Source: Rhizobium sp. CF122
Lineage (GTDB): Bacteria > Pseudomonadota > Alphaproteobacteria > Rhizobiales > Rhizobiaceae
Direction of reading: 5' to 3'
NCBI RefSeq assembly: GCF_000282035.1
Contig: NZ_AKKA01000072.1
Location: 124,001 to 188,000, forward strand
Length of the DNA stretch: 64,000 nucleotides
Positions 24,773-34,158 of the stretch are shown piece after piece. The notes beneath the pieces were generated by a model. The model was not told the DNA's origin. It ran no database searches and saw only the letters and a program-made list of their open reading frames with translations. Within the stretch, counting starts at the first letter, position 1. Each line of letters starts with the position of its first letter. Position numbers and translations under genes: made by a program.

Positions 24773-27067
24773 TCAGCTGTTGCTAGCGGTGACCATCACA
24801 GGCACACCCTTGTAGGACGGTGTTCCCGAGAGCCGGTCATAGTGGCGCAGAGACATGACCGCATTCATCTCCGGGTAGTAACCGGCAGCCGACCCCTTCG
24901 GGATGTTGTATTCCACCGCCGTGAAGCCACGCACGAGGTGCGTTGCTTGGCCAGCCCCGACGAGGCCGCGAATGTCGATCCGGTCACCGTCCTTGAGACC
25001 AAGACGGGCGAGATCATCCCTGTTCATGAAGATCACGTCGCGGCGACCAAAGACACCGCGATAGCGATCGTTCAGGCCATAGACCGTGGTGTTGTACTGG
25101 TCGTGGCTGCGGATCGTCGTCAGGACCAGAGCGTCCGGGTTCTTGATCAGCGGATCTTCGTCAAGACCTGGGGCGACAAGGAAGTTTGCCTTACCGCTTT
25201 TCGTGTTCCATCGACGGAAGGAGGCGGCGACATCAAGGCGGAACCCCCCGCGCGCACGCACACGCTTATTGAAGTCGTGGAAGTCGGGGAAGACCACCTC
25301 GATCTTCTCACGGATCCGGTCATAGTCTGCAATCAGCCCGTTCCAGTCGATGCCGTACCGATCGCCGAGCGTCGCCTTGGCGATGTTGGCGACGATGGCG
25401 GGCTCGGATTTCAAAGCCTCGCTCGGGGGTTTCAGGAAGCCTCGAGAGGCGTGCACCATCGACATGGAATCTTCGACGGTCACCGCCTGCGGGCCGGAGG
25501 CCTGCGTGTCGAGGTCGGTCCTGCCGAGGCAGGGCAGGACGAGCGACGTCTTTGCCGTCAGGAGATGCGAGCGGTTCAACTTGGTGGCAATATGGACTGC
25601 AAGATCGAGCTTGCGCATTCCCCGCCAGGTGGATTCCGGATCGGACATGGCGACGGCGAGATTGCCGCCGAGGCAAATCAGCGCCTTCGATTCACCGGCG
25701 ATGATCGCTTCCACCGCCTCGATCGCATTGTGGCCCTTCTCCCCGGATGGACGAAAACCGAATGCCCGCTCCATCCCGTCAAGCAACGCCTTGTTTGGAA
25801 TTTCGGTGATCCCGACAGTGCGGTCGCCCTGGACGTTGGAATGGCCACGGATCGGTGCAATCCCGGCTCCTTGCCGGCCAATATTGCCACGCAGCAGCAG
25901 CAGATTGGCAATCTGCTGCACGTTGCCCGTGCCGTTGGCATGCTGGGTGATGCCCATGCCATAGCAGACGATCACATTCTTGGCTTTCACGTAGACGTCG
26001 GCCGCACTCTCGATCGCATTCTTCGTAAGGCCGCTGACAGCGACGATCTGGCCCCAGCTGGTGGCATCGACATCCGCGCGCATGACGTCGAAGCCGACTG
26101 TGTGCTCCTTGATGAAACTACGGTCGAGCACACCGGAGCCGCCAGCAGCGATGTCGGCGGCATCGCGCTCGAACACCGCCTTCATCATGCCCTTCAGCGC
26201 CGCAAGGTCACCTCCGGTGCGCAGTTGGTGATAGGCGGAGGCAATCGGCGTGGAGGACAGCGTCACCATCTCGACCGGATCCTGTGGCGCGGCGAAGCGC
26301 TCCAATGCGCGTTCTTTCAGCGGATTGAAGACGACGATCGGCACGCCGCGACGCGACGCATTGTGCAGCGTCGTCATCATGCGCGGATGGTTGGTACCGG
26401 GATTATGACCGAAGCTGAAGATCGCATCGGCGTCGTCGAAATCCTCCAACGTCACGGTGCCCTTGCCGACACCGATCGACATTGGAAGCCCGACGCTGGT
26501 TGCCTCGTGGCACATGTTGGAACAGTCGGGAAAGTTGTTGGTGCCAAAGGCGCGGACGAAGAGCTGGTAGAGGAAAGCCGCTTCATTTGAGGTGCGACCG
26601 GATGTGTAGAACTCGGCCTTGTTGGGGTCGTCGAGTTTGTTCAGTTCAGCCGCAATCAGCTTGAAGGCTTCATCCCACTCGATCGGCTCGTAGCGATCGG
26701 TTTGGCTGTTATAGTGCAGCGGCGCTGTTAGCCGCCCGGCATCTTCTAGTTCATGGTCCGTCCACTTCCAAAGCTGCGAGACCGTATTGTTTTCGAAGAG
26801 CTCCGGCCCTGAGCGCTTGGCCGTGGATTCCCAGGTGATCGCCTTGGCGCCGTTCTCACAGAACTCGAATGACGAAGTGTGCTTAGGATCCGGCCAGGCG
26901 CAGCCGGGGCAATCGAACCCTTCCGGCTGATTGGCCTTCAGCAGCGTCATGGTGCCTTGCGCCACGACTTGCTGATGCGCAAGCGTCTTGGCAACCGCCT
27001 TGAGCGCGCCCCAGCCGCCGGCCGGCTGATCATATTGCTCGATGCCTTCTGGACGCTGATCCTTCAT
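24773..27067 (-). CDS. FdhF/YdeP-family molybdopterin oxidoreductase
   Basis: A 764-residue enzyme that follows E. coli YdeP along its whole length. The N-terminus has PAGGWGALKAV and GFDCPGCAWPDPKH with ENGAKAITWE; further on are FYTSGRTSNEAAFLYQLFVR, GHNPGTNHPRM and GHSNVQGDRTVGI, then the C-terminal dinucleotide-binding part (IRSHDQYNTTVYGLNDRYRG). The Cys pattern near residue 54 is not the CxxCxxxC of respiratory formate dehydrogenases. YdeP is linked to acid resistance in E. coli and its substrate is not firmly known. ATG follows GAAGGAGC. A separate unit from the FNT gene is possible, given the 241-base gap. Confidence 0.92.
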   Translation of the reverse strand: MKDQRPEGIEQYDQPAGGWGALKAVAKTLAHQQVVAQGTMTLLKANQPEGFDCPGCAWPDPKHTSSFEFCENGAKAITWESTAKRSGPELFENNTVSQLWKWTDHELEDAGRLTAPLHYNSQTDRYEPIEWDEAFKLIAAELNKLDDPNKAEFYTSGRTSNEAAFLYQLFVRAFGTNNFPDCSNMCHEATSVGLPMSIGVGKGTVTLEDFDDADAIFSFGHNPGTNHPRMMTTLHNASRRGVPIVVFNPLKERALERFAAPQDPVEMVTLSSTPIASAYHQLRTGGDLAALKGMMKAVFERDAADIAAGGSGVLDRSFIKEHTVGFDVMRADVDATSWGQIVAVSGLTKNAIESAADVYVKAKNVIVCYGMGITQHANGTGNVQQIANLLLLRGNIGRQGAGIAPIRGHSNVQGDRTVGITEIPNKALLDGMERAFGFRPSGEKGHNAIEAVEAIIAGESKALICLGGNLAVAMSDPESTWRGMRKLDLAVHIATKLNRSHLLTAKTSLVLPCLGRTDLDTQASGPQAVTVEDSMSMVHASRGFLKPPSEALKSEPAIVANIAKATLGDRYGIDWNGLIADYDRIREKIEVVFPDFHDFNKRVRARGGFRLDVAASFRRWNTKSGKANFLVAPGLDEDPLIKNPDALVLTTIRSHDQYNTTVYGLNDRYRGVFGRRDVIFMNRDDLARLGLKDGDRIDIRGLVGAGQATHLVRGFTAVEYNIPKGSAAGYYPEMNAVMSLRHYDRLSGTPSYKGVPVMVTASNS

Positions 27068-27327
27068 GTCGAAGCTCCTTCGATCCTGCGCGGCGACCAG
27101 GACGCCGCAGATGAGTGCACATCAGCCGAGAACCTAGCAACGCGTGCGAACGTTGCACACTATACAGAGGCATAGGGCGCCGATCGTTGGCCCGGTATCC
27201 GCACATGAAAATAGCGCAGGCCCCAGCTATCTGGTGCGCGATATCGCTCCGTGCGCCTGCCTTGGCCGGATACGAGCCATGTCTGTTCTTCTATCGCTTG
27301 AATCCGATGCGGCTCTCACAAGGGGAG

Positions 27328-27359
27328 AAGGCCGTCTCCGGGCGGATGGAGACGGCCTT
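27328..27359. terminator. Perfect 12-bp hairpin in the ydeP-uxuA gap
   Basis: AAGGCCGTCTCC at 27328-27339 and its exact complement at 27348-27359 enclose an eight-base loop. Only a short T run follows on either strand. It lies downstream of the mannonate dehydratase gene (minus strand), so it probably ends that transcript before the ydeP-like gene. The rest of the 479-base gap (27068-27546) shows no coding frame I believe. Confidence 0.65.
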
Positions 27360-27546
27360 TAGCGGACCTTGGGAGGATCCGCGGCCTCGGCGGAGGGGAG
27401 GGACACCGAAGCCGGTAGCAGCGAGGACGCTACCCGCCTCATCGAGGGGTTGAGGCGACGGGTGAAAGGTAGCCCCGTCCGGCAGGCCGCGTAACTAAAC
27501 TTAGGTATTGGCCGGACTAGACCAGCAGGTAATTCCAGTCCACGGT

Positions 27547-28734
27547 TCATGTCGGCGGCGCGCCCAGCGCGTAGAGTATGCCGCGAAGCTCCGCCAGGCC
27601 GCGCAGACGCCCGATCGCGGGATAGCCTGGCGTCACGTTCTTGTTGAGATCATCGAGCATGCGATGGCCGTGGTCCGAGCGGAACACGATGGTCTCGTTT
27701 GCCTGACGCCGGCGGTCTTCGGCGACAAGCTCCTTCAGAACCGCAACCATATCGACGTCGCCCTCAAGGTGCGCGCTTTCATGGAAAGTACGGCCGTCGC
27801 CCTCGCGCTTGGTTGCACGCAGATGCGCGAAATGGATACGCGACGCGAAACGGCGAGCGATTGCCGGCAAGTCATTGTCGGCGCGCACGCCAAGGCTGCC
27901 AGTGCAGTAGCACATGCCGTTTGCCTCAGAGGGTACCGCCTCGAAGAGTGCGGCATAGTCGTCCGCAGTCGACGCGATGCGCGGCAGACCGAAGAGTGAG
28001 CGCGGCGGATCGTCCGGATGCAGCGTCAGCTTGACACCGCGAGCTTCCGCAGCCGGGGTCACTGCCTGGAGAAATTCGATCAGATGCTGGCGCAGCTTGG
28101 CGGCATCGATGCCGGCGTAGGCGGCAAGCTTTTCACGAAACTGCGGGATCGTCAGCGGCTCGGTTGTCGAGCCAGGCAGCGCGGACGTTATGATCCGGGT
28201 GATCTCCGCGACTTCCTCTTCGCTCATCGCATCGAACACGTCGCGCGCACGCGCCATGTCCTCAGGGGTGTATTGCTGCTCGGCGCCGGCACGCTGGAGT
28301 ACGAAAAGATCGAAGGCGGCGAACGTCTCATGATCGAAACGCATGGCGGTGGCACCGGTATCGATCACATGGTCAAGGTCCGTGCGCGTCCAATCGACGA
28401 CGGGCATGAAGTTGTAGCAGACGATCGGAATCCCGCAGGCGGCCACAGCTTCAAGGCTGGCGATCCAGGCCTCGATTTCGGCCTTGGCGCGTCCGCCATT
28501 GCGCTTGACGGCATCGGGGATCGGGATGCTCTCGACCACCGACCAGGCGAGGCGCGAGCGCCCGGGCGGTGTCGTTTCGATCATGGCCTGTCGCTCGCGC
28601 ACCTCGCCTTCAGTCCAGGCGCGGCCGATCGGAACCTGGTGCAGTGACGAAACGATATTGGTGGCTCCGGTCTGGCGCACCTCATCAAGCGTGACAGGTG
28701 CCTCCGGCCCGAACCATCTCCAACCTTGGCGCAT
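27547..28734 (-). CDS. uxuA: Mannonate dehydratase
   Basis: A 395-residue enzyme converting D-mannonate to 2-keto-3-deoxygluconate in glucuronate breakdown. The start MRQGWRWFGPEAPVTLDEVR is the standard UxuA N-terminus, and IVCYNFMPVVDWTRTDL (about 105-122) is a family hallmark; LTLHPDDPPRSLFGLPR and FRSDHGHRMLDD carry likely metal ligands. Length matches the family. It is divergent from nothing and sits 44 bases downstream of a same-strand GntR regulator gene. The uronate isomerase and mannonate oxidoreductase genes are not in the window. Confidence 0.95.
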   Translation of the reverse strand: MRQGWRWFGPEAPVTLDEVRQTGATNIVSSLHQVPIGRAWTEGEVRERQAMIETTPPGRSRLAWSVVESIPIPDAVKRNGGRAKAEIEAWIASLEAVAACGIPIVCYNFMPVVDWTRTDLDHVIDTGATAMRFDHETFAAFDLFVLQRAGAEQQYTPEDMARARDVFDAMSEEEVAEITRIITSALPGSTTEPLTIPQFREKLAAYAGIDAAKLRQHLIEFLQAVTPAAEARGVKLTLHPDDPPRSLFGLPRIASTADDYAALFEAVPSEANGMCYCTGSLGVRADNDLPAIARRFASRIHFAHLRATKREGDGRTFHESAHLEGDVDMVAVLKELVAEDRRRQANETIVFRSDHGHRMLDDLNKNVTPGYPAIGRLRGLAELRGILYALGAPPT

Positions 28735-28778
28735 GTGTACCTCCTTGGGGTCTTCTTTGGCGTTGTCGGCTGATCGGC

Positions 28779-29501
28779 TCAGCGGAAATAATCTGGATAT
28801 TGGCTGCGAAGCTCGGCGACATCGGGAACGACGGCACTGAGGTGCTGCATCATCGCCGCGCGCGCTATCTCAGCGTCATGGGCTGCAATCGCGTCGCGAA
28901 TGAGCCCGTGTTCGTGCAAGACGTTGTCCATGCGGCCAAGAACCGGCAGCGTCAGACGCCGCGCCCTGTCGATTTGCACCTTGACGGTCTTTAGAATTGT
29001 CCAGATGCCGGGATAGCCGGCAATGCTGGCGATGGCCTCGTGGAAGGCCTCGTCCTCTTCGTGAAAGGCCGAGGTATCACCAAGGGCGGCAAGCGATCTC
29101 TGTCGCGAAATAATGGAATCCAGGCGGGCGATATCGGCTGCCGTTGCAATCTCGGCCGCGCGCTCCACCGTTGTGCCCTCAAGCGACTTTCGAACGACCA
29201 CGGCCTCGGGGATCGCCGAGACCGGCACCTGCGACACCACGGTACCGGATTGCGGGTAAATATCAACAAGCCCGCCCTCGGACAGCCGCAGCAACGCTTC
29301 GCGCACCGGCGTGCGGCTGACGTTGAATTCTTCCGCAATCCGCTTTTCCTGCAACTGCATTCCGGGCGGCATCCGGAGAGCGAGAATGTCCGCGTAGAGC
29401 CGATCGTAGATGGCGTCGGCAGTTGTCACGCGGCGGATCTTCACCGGCCTGTCGGCTTCGGAAGCCATGGCTGCCGGGACGGAAACAACTGCTGCCTGCA
29501 T
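28779..29501 (-). CDS. GntR-family regulator with FCD domain (hexuronate-type)
   Basis: A 240-residue protein. A 25-residue N-terminal tail precedes the winged helix (AIYDRLYADILALRMPPG, EEFNVSRTPVREALLRLSEG), then the FCD domain (90-230) with EEDEAFHEAIASIAGYPGI and the last His set. This FadR-type layout resembles UxuR/ExuR relatives. A start at 29468 (MASEAD) is also possible. It shares its strand with uxuA and is divergent from the ABC importer genes, so it probably controls both from the 29502-29708 gap, likely sensing a hexuronate or its product. Confidence 0.9.
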   Translation of the reverse strand: MQAAVVSVPAAMASEADRPVKIRRVTTADAIYDRLYADILALRMPPGMQLQEKRIAEEFNVSRTPVREALLRLSEGGLVDIYPQSGTVVSQVPVSAIPEAVVVRKSLEGTTVERAAEIATAADIARLDSIISRQRSLAALGDTSAFHEEDEAFHEAIASIAGYPGIWTILKTVKVQIDRARRLTLPVLGRMDNVLHEHGLIRDAIAAHDAEIARAAMMQHLSAVVPDVAELRSQYPDYFR

Positions 29502-29708
29502 AACGTACCCTGACGTTGACTTGATCGTGCATACTAGTATATCAATTTATTGCGACTGCCAAGGCACGCCGAGGAGGAACGGTGTTTTTGGCAATCATTT
29601 CAGGAGGTTTCACACATTTAAAGACAAGGTTCCGGTCCCGCAGCGACTGGCCCGTGGACGCCTAGCACCGTATTTGCAGCGTCCCGCAACGAGAGGAGGA
29701 GAAACACT

Positions 29709-30884
29709 ATGAAAGTCACCCGCAGAACATTTGTCGGCACCGCGGCAGGCGCCGCCGTCGCAACCATGTTGCCGCTGAAAGTCTTTGCCCAGGCCAAGAA
29801 GCCGGCAAGCCCCGTCACCATCACGATCGCGGACGTCGCCGGCAACTTGGCGCTGACGCAGGGCATGTTCGAGGCCTATGCCTCGGAAAAGGCCGACTGG
29901 GTCTCCAGCTTTGCCTTCACGAAGGCGCCGGCACCGGAACTGCCCGGCAAGATCAAGGCGCAGCAGGCGGCCGGCAAGGTCGACATCGATCTCGTTTTGA
30001 CCGGCACGGACGCGCTTTCGGCCGGTCTTGATCAGGGCCTTTGGATCGATCTTACGGCACATAAGTCTAAGCTTCCCAACCTCGAGCAGATCCTGCAGCC
30101 GCAAGCCTTCAAGATGCAGGCTCTTGCGAAGGATCAGGGCGTCGTCATCACCTATTACCCGTCCGGTCCGCTCATCGAATACATGCCCGACAAGGTGCCT
30201 ACGCCACCGAAGTCCGCGCAGGAACTGCTCGACTGGGCGAAGGCAAACAAGAACCGCTTCATTTATGCCCGACCGGCCAATTCCGGTCCTGGCCGTACCT
30301 TCCTGATGGGCCTGCCCTACCTCCTTGGTGACAGTGACCCACGCGATCCCGCTAAGGGCTGGGCAAAGACGTGGGACTATCTCGCGGCGCTCGGCGAACA
30401 CATCGAGTACTATCCGACCGGCACCGGCCAGGTGATGAAGGAGCTTGGCGAAGGGACGCGCGACATCGTCGTTTCGACGACCGGTTGGGACATCAATCCA
30501 CGTGCGCTCGGCATCGTGCCGGCTGAGGCGAAGGTGCAGAAGCTCGATGGCTTCCATTGGGTCACCGATGCCCATTACGCCGTGATCCCGAAGGGCGTGT
30601 CGGACGAGAAGATCGGCGTGCTGATCGACGTCCTCAACTACATCCTGCAACCAAAGCAGCAGGCGATCGCCTACGATGCTGGCTATTTCTACCCAGGTCC
30701 TGCCGTCAAGGACGTCACCCTCGAAATGGCGCCGCAGGAAAGCCAGGACACGATCAAGGAATTCGGCCGGCCGGAATATGCCGAATGGATCGCCAACAAT
30801 CCCCTGGAGGTTCCGCTGGAACCGAAGCAGCTGGTTGAAGCCTTCCGCATCTGGGACGAGAAGATCGGCGCCAAGAAGGGCTGA
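29709..30884 (+). CDS. ABC transporter extracellular solute-binding protein (family 1)
   Basis: A 391-residue binding protein with a Tat-like signal (MKVTRRTFVGTAAGAAVATM, cleavage near VFAQA). GAGAGGAGGAGAAAC upstream is an excellent ribosome site. The mature sequence has the SBP_bac_1/PotD-type fold features (DIDLVLTGTDALSAGLDQGL, YYPSGPLIEYMPDKVPTPPK). First gene of a four-gene importer. Next to uxuA and its regulator, its substrate may be a uronate or uronate-containing sugar; the family itself spans iron, polyamines and sugars. Confidence 0.9.
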   Translation: MKVTRRTFVGTAAGAAVATMLPLKVFAQAKKPASPVTITIADVAGNLALTQGMFEAYASEKADWVSSFAFTKAPAPELPGKIKAQQAAGKVDIDLVLTGTDALSAGLDQGLWIDLTAHKSKLPNLEQILQPQAFKMQALAKDQGVVITYYPSGPLIEYMPDKVPTPPKSAQELLDWAKANKNRFIYARPANSGPGRTFLMGLPYLLGDSDPRDPAKGWAKTWDYLAALGEHIEYYPTGTGQVMKELGEGTRDIVVSTTGWDINPRALGIVPAEAKVQKLDGFHWVTDAHYAVIPKGVSDEKIGVLIDVLNYILQPKQQAIAYDAGYFYPGPAVKDVTLEMAPQESQDTIKEFGRPEYAEWIANNPLEVPLEPKQLVEAFRIWDEKIGAKKG

Positions 30885-30941
30885 TCGAAAGAAATCAGCC
30901 GGCCCGGGATCGCGTCTTGGGCCGGCAACCTCATTCTGCAG

Positions 30942-32042
30942 ATGGAGATTGGTTTGACCTCGGTTTCGAATGCCGCCGCACCGACGCGCAAGAACGCACG
31001 CCTGGAACTCGATGGGATGCGTCGCGCTTTTGGAACGTTCAACGCCTTGAACGGCATAGATCTTGCGATCGAGCCGGGAGAGTTCGTGGCCCTGCTTGGT
31101 CCATCCGGCTGCGGCAAGTCGACCGCGCTGAACTGCATTGCCGGCCTGCTGGCACTGACGGGCGGCGAAATTCGCCTTGGCGGCACACGCATTGACCAGC
31201 TCGAACCCGAGCGTCGTGGCTTTGGCATGGTCTTCCAGAGCTACGCGCTGTTTCCACATATGAGCGTTCGCAAGAACGTCGGATTCGGTCTTGCCATGCA
31301 GGGCATAAAGGGCCCGCAAGCCGACCAGCGTATCCGCGATGCCCTGGCGCTGGTGCGTCTCGAAAGCCAGGCCGACAAGTTGCCGGGCCAGCTCTCCGGC
31401 GGCCAACAGCAGCGCGTCGCGATCGCCCGCGCCATCGTCATTCGCCCCCCGATCGTGTTGATGGACGAGCCGCTCTCCAATCTCGATGCGAAACTAAGGC
31501 TAGAGATGCGCGCCGAAATTCGCGGCATCCACGACCAGATCGGCTCCACGACCATTTATGTTACGCATGACCAGGACGAGGCGCTGTCGCTTGCCGACCG
31601 TATCGTCGTCATGAGCCAAGGCAATATCGAACAGATCGGCTCACCGCAGGATCTCTACCAGCGCCCCGTGAACGTCGAGGTCGCGGATTTCATGGGCTTC
31701 CGGACACGCGTTGCGGGCCGCATTACACGCGTATCAACCGATGAGGCCGAGATTGAGGTCGCCGGCGCGCGGCTCGTCGGCACCATGCGGTCGCCGCTCA
31801 GCGTTGGCGACGCAGCCATTCTGTCTGTCCGGCCGGAAGATCTTGTCGCATCAAGTGGCGAGGGAATCGCCGCAACCGTCAGCAGCATGGAATATCGCGG
31901 TCGTGCTTTCTTTGGCATGGCGCGGGCAACGGACGGTTCGGAACTCTATTTCCGGGCAGATGAGCCGTTGGCGCGCGGAGCGTCAACAAGGCTGCAACCG
32001 GCTGCCGGCCGGGCGCTGGTCTTTGCGGGAGCGGCGCAATGA
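30942..32042 (+). CDS. ABC transporter ATPase (sugar/polyamine type)
   Basis: A 366-residue ATPase: Walker [10 protein letters not shown], signature [14 protein letters not shown], Walker [15 protein letters not shown], switch His in VTHDQDEA, and a C-terminal TOBE domain (about 285-360). A TTG at 30954 behind GGAGATTGG is a credible alternative start. The stop overlaps the ATG of the first permease (ATGA, 32039-32042), showing coupling. Confidence 0.93.
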   Translation: MEIGLTSVSNAAAPTRKNARLELDGMRRAFGTFNALNGIDLAIEPGEFVALLGPSGCGKSTALNCIAGLLALTGGEIRLGGTRIDQLEPERRGFGMVFQSYALFPHMSVRKNVGFGLAMQGIKGPQADQRIRDALALVRLESQADKLPGQLSGGQQQRVAIARAIVIRPPIVLMDEPLSNLDAKLRLEMRAEIRGIHDQIGSTTIYVTHDQDEALSLADRIVVMSQGNIEQIGSPQDLYQRPVNVEVADFMGFRTRVAGRITRVSTDEAEIEVAGARLVGTMRSPLSVGDAAILSVRPEDLVASSGEGIAATVSSMEYRGRAFFGMARATDGSELYFRADEPLARGASTRLQPAAGRALVFAGAAQ

Positions 32043-32917
32043 GCGGACCGTCGTTGCAAATACGGCTTGCCGCCCGGGGGCTCGATGGCACGACGCTCCT
32101 GCTGTTGCCGGGGCTGTTCTTCATGATCGCGCTGTTTGTCTATCCGTTTCTTTATGGGGTGGCCGATTCTCTCGTGCCGAAAGAGGGCGCGTGGTACGCC
32201 AACTATGCAAAGTTCTTTAGTGACCCATTCCAGTACCAGACCATCGCTGCAACCATGTGGCTGGCGCTACCGGTGACCGTCATCAACCTCGCCTTCGCCG
32301 TGCCGGTCGCGCTACGTGTGCGCCTGATGCGCAGACAGCGGCTGTTAACCACCATTCTTGTCCTGCCGATCACCCTTGGTACTGTCTTCGTCGCGGACGG
32401 CCTGTTGACGTTTCTCGGGCCGCGCGGCTGGTTCAATCACACGCTATTGATGTTCGGCATTCTCGACGCACCGGTGAAGCTGACCAACAATTACTGGGGC
32501 GTGTTTGCCTCGCTGTTGATCACCGGCTTTCCCTTCGCGTTCCTTTTGACGCTGTCCTACGTGACCGGCATCGACCCGGCCATCGAGCAGGCCGCGGCGA
32601 CGCTGGGCGCGGGACCGCGCCAACGGTTCTTCCGTGTCTTTCTGCCGCTTCTCGTCCCTGGGCTTGCAGTCACCTTCTGCCTGGCCTTTGTGCAGGCCTT
32701 CGCAGTGTTCCCCTCCGCCGTTCTTCTTGGGGCGCCTGCAGGCCCAACGCGCGTCATTTCGATTGCCGCCTATCAGGCAGCCTTCGAGCAATATGATCAT
32801 TCCCTCGGTTCGGCGATCGCGCTCATCATGGGCGGCGTGGAGCTGGTCGTCGTGCTCGCCGTTTTGGCCACACGCTCACTCTTCTACCGCGGCCCGACCG
32901 GCGGCACGAAAGGCTAG
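32039..32917 (+). CDS. ABC transporter permease (first)
   Basis: A 292-residue inner-membrane protein with six hydrophobic segments. The EAA loop reads IEQAAATLGAGPRQRFFRVF and LPLLVPG (about 185-210). Closely resembles PotB/ThiP-type permeases. It pairs with the next gene, which starts two bases after its stop. Confidence 0.92.
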   Translation: MSGPSLQIRLAARGLDGTTLLLLPGLFFMIALFVYPFLYGVADSLVPKEGAWYANYAKFFSDPFQYQTIAATMWLALPVTVINLAFAVPVALRVRLMRRQRLLTTILVLPITLGTVFVADGLLTFLGPRGWFNHTLLMFGILDAPVKLTNNYWGVFASLLITGFPFAFLLTLSYVTGIDPAIEQAAATLGAGPRQRFFRVFLPLLVPGLAVTFCLAFVQAFAVFPSAVLLGAPAGPTRVISIAAYQAAFEQYDHSLGSAIALIMGGVELVVVLAVLATRSLFYRGPTGGTKG

Positions 32918-32919
32918 TC

Positions 32920-33762
32920 ATGATCCGAGATCAGGGCCTCACCTCGAAGATCTGGCGCTTTGCCATTTGGGCGCTGGCCATCCTCTTTGTCCTCAATCTG
33001 CTTGCTGTCATCGCGGCCGTCATCGTCAACTCCTTGGCGACGCGCTGGCTTGGCACATGGCTACCGGTCGGCTGGACGACACGCTGGTATTTCAGTGCCT
33101 GGAAGGAATTCCAGCTCTCCAGCGTGGTTCTTGTCACGTTCGAGATAGTCTTCACCGTCGTCATCATGTCCGGAATCTTGGGCATCACGGCCGCCTATGC
33201 ACTGGCGCGGCGCGACTTTCCCGGAAAGCGTCTGGTCGTGCTTTTGTTCTTGCTGCCTCTGCTTATCCCGCCGCTGACTTACGGCATTCCGCTCGCAACC
33301 GTCCTTTATCAGCTTGGGCTCGGCGGCACGTTTTGGGGCGTCGTGCTGATCAACGTTGTCCCGTCTCTGCCCTTCGTCGTGCTGGTGATGATCCCCTTCA
33401 TCGAACAGATCGACCCGCGTATCGAAGCGGCCGCACGGGTATTTGGTGCAGGAACGACGAGCCTCTTCCTGCGCATCTTGCTACCGTTGCTTCTGCCGGG
33501 GATGCTGGCTGCACTGCTGCTTGTGTTGGTGCGCACCATCGCAATGTTCGAGCTGACCTTCCTGATTGCCGGGCCGACGACGCAAACGCTGGTGGTGTCG
33601 CTCTACTACGCCGTCTTTGCGTCGGGCGTTCGCGCGGGTCAGTCGATTGATGCGATGGCGGTGGTCTACATGATCACGACATTGTTCTGGCTGGTTCTCG
33701 CTTTGCAGTTCGTGAACCCGACGCAGATCGTAGCGAGGGCGAAACAGCAAAGCGCCCACTAG
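32920..33762 (+). CDS. ABC transporter permease (second)
   Basis: A 280-residue permease, six hydrophobic segments, EAA loop EAAARVFGAGTTSLFLRILL (about 168-190). PotC/family 1 type. Last gene of the importer operon; a hairpin follows at 33783-33807. Confidence 0.92.
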   Translation: MIRDQGLTSKIWRFAIWALAILFVLNLLAVIAAVIVNSLATRWLGTWLPVGWTTRWYFSAWKEFQLSSVVLVTFEIVFTVVIMSGILGITAAYALARRDFPGKRLVVLLFLLPLLIPPLTYGIPLATVLYQLGLGGTFWGVVLINVVPSLPFVVLVMIPFIEQIDPRIEAAARVFGAGTTSLFLRILLPLLLPGMLAALLLVLVRTIAMFELTFLIAGPTTQTLVVSLYYAVFASGVRAGQSIDAMAVVYMITTLFWLVLALQFVNPTQIVARAKQQSAH

Positions 33763-33782
33763 TTCAAAATCTCAAGGAATTA

Positions 33783-33807
33783 GACCGCCTCTTGCAACGA
33801 GGCGGTC
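33783..33807. terminator. Hairpin between convergent genes
   Basis: GACCGCCTC (33783-33791), a seven-base loop, and GAGGCGGTC (33799-33807) form a perfect nine-base stem. It lies between the converging ends of the importer operon and the glycine-zipper gene and can serve both. No long T tract on the plus side. Confidence 0.65.
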
Positions 33808-33822
33808 GGTTGGCGGCTCCGG

Positions 33823-34077
33823 CTATCGGCAGCGCGCCTCATAGGTGCGGCCATATCGGTCACGATAAACACAATAGCCACGACGTTCGGTTGAGCGTCC
33901 AATCAGAGCGCCTGCAACACCGCCCGCCACGGCGCCAATGGCTGCGCCTCCCCAGCTGTTGCTGACGGCGCCGCCGATGATGGCGCCGGTACCGGCACCG
34001 ATTGCGGTTCCCTTTTCGGTGGCTGTGCATGACGCCAATGCACCCATAAATGCGCCAACTAGAATAATTTTTCTCAT
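33823..34077 (-). CDS. Glycine-zipper lipoprotein (YMGG-like)
   Basis: An 84-residue precursor with a lipoprotein signal (MRKIILVGAFMGALASC; lipobox Cys17). The middle is a Gly/Ala-rich zipper (KGTAIGAGTGAIIGGAVSN and GGAAIGAVAGGVAGALIG), followed by a short basic tail with two Cys. Such proteins sit in the outer membrane or envelope and are common in rhizobia. Monocistronic. Confidence 0.85.
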   Translation of the reverse strand: MRKIILVGAFMGALASCTATEKGTAIGAGTGAIIGGAVSNSWGGAAIGAVAGGVAGALIGRSTERRGYCVYRDRYGRTYEARCR

Positions 34078-34115
34078 CCGCTACTCCTGCGATTGTATTA
34101 TTGGTTTGCCGGGTA

Positions 34116-34158
34116 GGAACTAAGTCCGCTGCCCCAAGGTTCCATCGGACTTAGGTCC
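34116..34158. repeat. Inverted repeat upstream of pepT
   Basis: GGAACTAAGTCCG (34116-34128) pairs with CGGACTTAGGTCC (34146-34158) with one mismatch over 13 bases. The right arm is itself a palindrome (TCGGAC TTAG GTCCGA). It lies in the gap between two divergent genes and could be an operator or a transcript-end structure. Confidence 0.55.

Noticed and set aside
24842-26590. Long plus-strand open frame (582 codons) opposite the YdeP-type gene.
   Set aside because: It is the antisense of a strongly conserved molybdoenzyme; it has no ribosome site or family motifs. Long antisense frames are common in GC-rich DNA.
29610-31406. Minus-strand open frame (598 codons) across the binding-protein and ATPase genes.
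   Set aside because: Spans two well-supported plus-strand genes; composition is that of antisense translation.
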